A stretch of DNA of 7,622 nt from an uncultured Clostridia bacterium (GTDB lineage: Bacteria; Bacillota; Clostridia; RGIG6154), in contig CAKSDT010000085.1 in the NCBI GenBank assembly GCA_934446135.1, positions 1-7,622 on the forward strand, in the 5' to 3' direction. A program made the position numbers and the translations under genes. This document shows, piece by piece, positions 5,829 to 7,622 of the stretch (positions are counted from its first letter, which is position 1; each line of letters opens with the position of its first letter). The notes beneath the pieces are model-generated. The model had not been told where the DNA came from. It worked only from the letters and a program-made list of their open reading frames with translations, and made no database searches.

Positions 5829-5849
5829 GTGTTTTTTGACGAAAAACAC
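5829..5849. repeat. Inverted repeat over the -35 box of the tRNA-Gly promoter
   Basis: GTGTTTTT (5829-5836) and AAAAACAC (5842-5849) are perfect 8-base arms around TGACG, so the -35 hexamer TTGACG sits in the centre. It could be an operator or simply a chance feature of A/T runs. Confidence 0.5.
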
Positions 5850-5864
5850 GTTACAACATATAAT
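5836..5864 (+). promoter_or_regulatory. Sigma-A promoter for tRNA-Gly
   Basis: TTGACG (5836-5841) and a perfect TATAAT (5859-5864) are separated by 17 bases, 22 bases before the tRNA 5' end. It is the only clear plus-strand promoter ahead of the P-type-ATPase-like gene at 6017. Confidence 0.9.
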
Positions 5865-5886
5865 TTTGTTGTTGAGTGATTCGTAT

Positions 5887-5961
5887 GCGGGAGTGGCTCA
5901 GTGGTAGAGCGTCACCTTGCCAAGGTGAACGTCGCGAGTTCGAATCTCGTCTTCCGCTCCA
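5887..5961 (+). tRNA. tRNA-Gly (anticodon GCC)
   Basis: This is a 75-base cloverleaf. The acceptor stem is GCGGGAG/CTTCCGC with one G-U pair, discriminator T and encoded CCA (5959-5961). The D-arm reads GCTCAGTGGTAGAGC, the anticodon stem is TCACC/GGTGA with loop TTGCCAA, and the T-arm is GCGAGTTCGAATCTCGT. GCC at 34-36 decodes GGC and GGU. Confidence 0.97.
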
Positions 5962-5964
5962 TTG

Positions 5965-6001
5965 TCCCAAGAGAAACTTCTCTTGGGATTGTTTTATTTT
6001 T
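5965..6001 (+). terminator. Terminator/attenuator between tRNA-Gly and the ATPase-like gene
   Basis: TCCCAAGAGAA (5965-5975) pairs with TTCTCTTGGGA (5978-5988); the innermost pairs must open to form a loop. TTGTTTTATTTTT follows. This is a good intrinsic terminator, although the U-tract is interrupted by G and A. The next gene's ATG is only 28 bases past the hairpin, with its ribosome site at 6003-6010, so expression of that gene from the tRNA promoter would need read-through. Confidence 0.88.
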
Positions 6002-6016
6002 AGAAGGAGAAAACTT

Positions 6017-7622
6017 ATGAAAAAATTTTCATTTTCCCCGGGTAAATTTACAAAAAAGTATACAGTCAATTTAAAATCATTAACAATGTCATCACTTGTT
6101 TTCAGTACATTTCTTTTTATGCTTAATTTCTTTTTTGAGAAACCGGGCAACATAATTGTTTTAGTCATTTCTTGTGCTGTTGCTCTTGCAATGACAGTTA
6201 AAAATGGACTTAAAAAGTTAAAAGACAAAAATATTTTCAATCTCAATTTAATGATTTCTGCCGCAATAATTTTTTTGTTTTGCATAGGCGAGTATTATCA
6301 GGCAACATGTGGTGCAATACTTAATCTGCTTTCTGACTATATAGTTAAATTTATTATTAAAAAACCTTATGGCACAGAAAATATTTATAATGACATTTTA
6401 AAACACGAATATCACTGTTACATTAACCGAGAGGATATGATTGTAAACAGTGAAAGAATAGGACCGGGTGACATTGTAGAAATTAGAACAGGGGAACTTA
6501 TTCCGGTTGACGGCGTTATTACTGCCGGTTCCGGGACGGTTGATGATTTCAGAATAACAGGAAATGACGATATTATAACCAAACACACGAACGACCGTGT
6601 ACTGGCCGGTGCTACTTTGATTACGGGTAATATTATTGTAACTGCTAACGAAAGTGTAAAATTATCCAGTCTAGGAAGATCTGTCGAAATTTTAAAAAAT
6701 AGCGATAAACAAACTAAAAAGCAAACTGCAACCATGATAACTTTGGATATTTTATCTGCGGTTGTTATCGTTGTTTTTCTCATCAGTATGTTATCAACTT
6801 TCCTGGCGACAAACAATTTCGATATACTAAAATTTGGTATACCGCTTATGATTATATCATCAAGTTTCGAACTTTTCTATGATGCAATTAACATTTCATA
6901 TCTTTCAATAATTAACAAGGCAATGAGATTGGGAATTATAATTTCATCGAAAGAGTTTCTTGAGAAAACATTTAAAATTAAAACTGTTCTGTTTTCCACA
7001 ATAGGAGTGTTGTCTGAAAAGTCACCGAAAATTGTTTCGGTCTTTTGTGCAAATGGAATAAAAGCAGACGATTTAATAACATATGCTGCGTATTCTCAAC
7101 ACAGAAATTCATCCAATATAGCAGAAACCCTCAATTCGTGCGTTAAAGCGAAAGTTCGTGCGTATAATATAGTTTCATCATCAAAACTTGGCAAAAACGG
7201 TGCTATAACTACTGTAACAGGTAATTATGAAATTACTACAGGAACCGCTGATGACTTAATGTCAGTTAACATTTTTACAGGTGAAAAATCCGATGACTCC
7301 ATTTTATGTGTTGCTTTAAATAAGGCATACATAGGCTATATAAAATTCGAATCAGAAGTTAAAACCGATGTAAGAAGTTGCGTTGATGATTTAAAGTCTC
7401 TAGGTGTAAAAGAAGTTGTAATTCTTTCTTCTCAATCTGAGTCTACAACAAAGGACATTATGATAAAAAGTGGAATAGACAAGTATTATAATGTTTCAAG
7501 CCAGCATGATTTTACAGAAATATTAAAGAAATATAAAAGACATTCAGTTTTATATAGCTTCAGAATGAATAATTTTGATTCGGAAAACACTATAAATGAA
7601 ATCAAATTTGACGGATATAATA
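6017..7622 (+). CDS. P1B-type (CadA/ZntA-like) ATPase homologue with all catalytic motifs altered, 3' end outside window
   Basis: The ATG at 6017 has a strong ribosome site (GAAGGAGA, 6003-6010), and the frame stays open for 535 codons to the window edge. Membrane segments are predicted at about 24-40, 45-62, 78-93 and 96-114, with the NxxLMISAAI..IGEY text of CadA-type pumps. An actuator domain at 147-215 contains PGDIVEIRTGELIPVDGV (150-167) and VLAGA (195-199). Two more membrane segments are at about 243-263 and 272-293. The P/N domains follow (MRLGIIISSKEFLEKT, then VLFSTIGVLSE). Compared with the family, TGES reads TGND (181-184) and the CPC metal site reads SSS (281-283). DKTGTLT reads STIGVLS (327-333), so the phosphorylated Asp is Ser327. 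SEHP is lost (360-363) and LTGD reads LSSQ (470-473). The N-terminal metal-binding domain is absent. Transport by the known mechanism seems impossible. The long open frame and preserved structural residues argue for a functional pseudoenzyme, perhaps regulatory or scaffolding, and not fresh decay. Confidence 0.85.
   Translation, partial: MKKFSFSPGKFTKKYTVNLKSLTMSSLVFSTFLFMLNFFFEKPGNIIVLVISCAVALAMTVKNGLKKLKDKNIFNLNLMISAAIIFLFCIGEYYQATCGAILNLLSDYIVKFIIKKPYGTENIYNDILKHEYHCYINREDMIVNSERIGPGDIVEIRTGELIPVDGVITAGSGTVDDFRITGNDDIITKHTNDRVLAGATLITGNIIVTANESVKLSSLGRSVEILKNSDKQTKKQTATMITLDILSAVVIVVFLISMLSTFLATNNFDILKFGIPLMIISSSFELFYDAINISYLSIINKAMRLGIIISSKEFLEKTFKIKTVLFSTIGVLSEKSPKIVSVFCANGIKADDLITYAAYSQHRNSSNIAETLNSCVKAKVRAYNIVSSSKLGKNGAITTVTGNYEITTGTADDLMSVNIFTGEKSDDSILCVALNKAYIGYIKFESEVKTDVRSCVDDLKSLGVKEVVILSSQSESTTKDIMIKSGIDKYYNVSSQHDFTEILKKYKRHSVLYSFRMNNFDSENTINEIKFDGYN

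Noticed and set aside
5851..6285. Minus-strand open frame of 144 codons across tRNA-Gly and the start of the ATPase-like gene
   Set aside because: It is antisense to a tRNA and to a gene with a better start. Its SRRSPWQGDALPLSHSR-like text is the familiar false translation of a tRNA, and it has no ribosome site.
6418..6816. Minus-strand open frame of 132 codons
   Set aside because: It is antisense to the conserved actuator domain of the ATPase-like gene. The hydrophobic product is what an antisense read of AT-rich membrane-protein DNA gives.
1..7622. CRISPR array or defence system
   Set aside because: No regularly spaced repeats and no cas-like, nuclease or toxin-antitoxin-like genes are visible. 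The only mobile-element content is the recombinase relic.

Overview
The window looks like chromosomal DNA of a low-GC anaerobic Firmicute in the class Clostridia, probably a gut Oscillospiraceae/Ruminococcaceae-type organism. This is inferred from five things: AT-rich genes with AGGAGG-type ribosome sites, an S-layer-homology surface protein, the Firmicute-type large SRP RNA, the SRP RNA-dnaX-ybaB gene order, and a relic of a TndX/TnpX-type conjugative-transposon recombinase. No species can be named from the sequence alone.

Left part (1-1716). The 3' end of a secreted surface protein with an InlB-type repeat and three SLH domains ends at a strong intrinsic terminator (743-791). A decayed mobile-element segment follows directly. 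It holds the C-terminal third of a large serine recombinase, 5'-truncated, with an internal deletion and frameshift (about 800-1311). Twelve bases later comes a 103-codon ORF resembling a serine-recombinase catalytic domain, with alanine where the catalytic serine should be.

Central minus-strand block (4310 down to 1664). A consensus promoter drives tRNA-Leu(UAG), followed by the large SRP RNA, dnaX (DNA polymerase III tau/gamma), ybaB, tRNA-Pro(CGG) and a terminator. This closely matches the Bacillus arrangement tRNA-scr-dnaX-yaaK-recR, except that recR is missing and tRNA-Pro plus the mobile-element relic occupy its place.

Right part (4340-7622). Divergently from tRNA-Leu, a second consensus promoter drives a NagD-like HAD-IIA phosphatase. 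It converges on a minus-strand N-acetylmuramoyl-L-alanine amidase that has no signal peptide, across a shared hairpin. Next come a consensus promoter, tRNA-Gly(GCC), a terminator hairpin and, 28 bases past that hairpin, a long gene running off the window (6017-7622). This gene encodes at least 535 residues with the fold order of a CadA/ZntA-type (P1B) metal-transporting ATPase, but the phosphorylated aspartate, TGES, CPC, SEHP and TGD motifs are all replaced, and the GDGxND motif appears to be lost too. An intact reading frame with every catalytic motif lost suggests a P-type ATPase pseudoenzyme. It is the most unusual object in the window.
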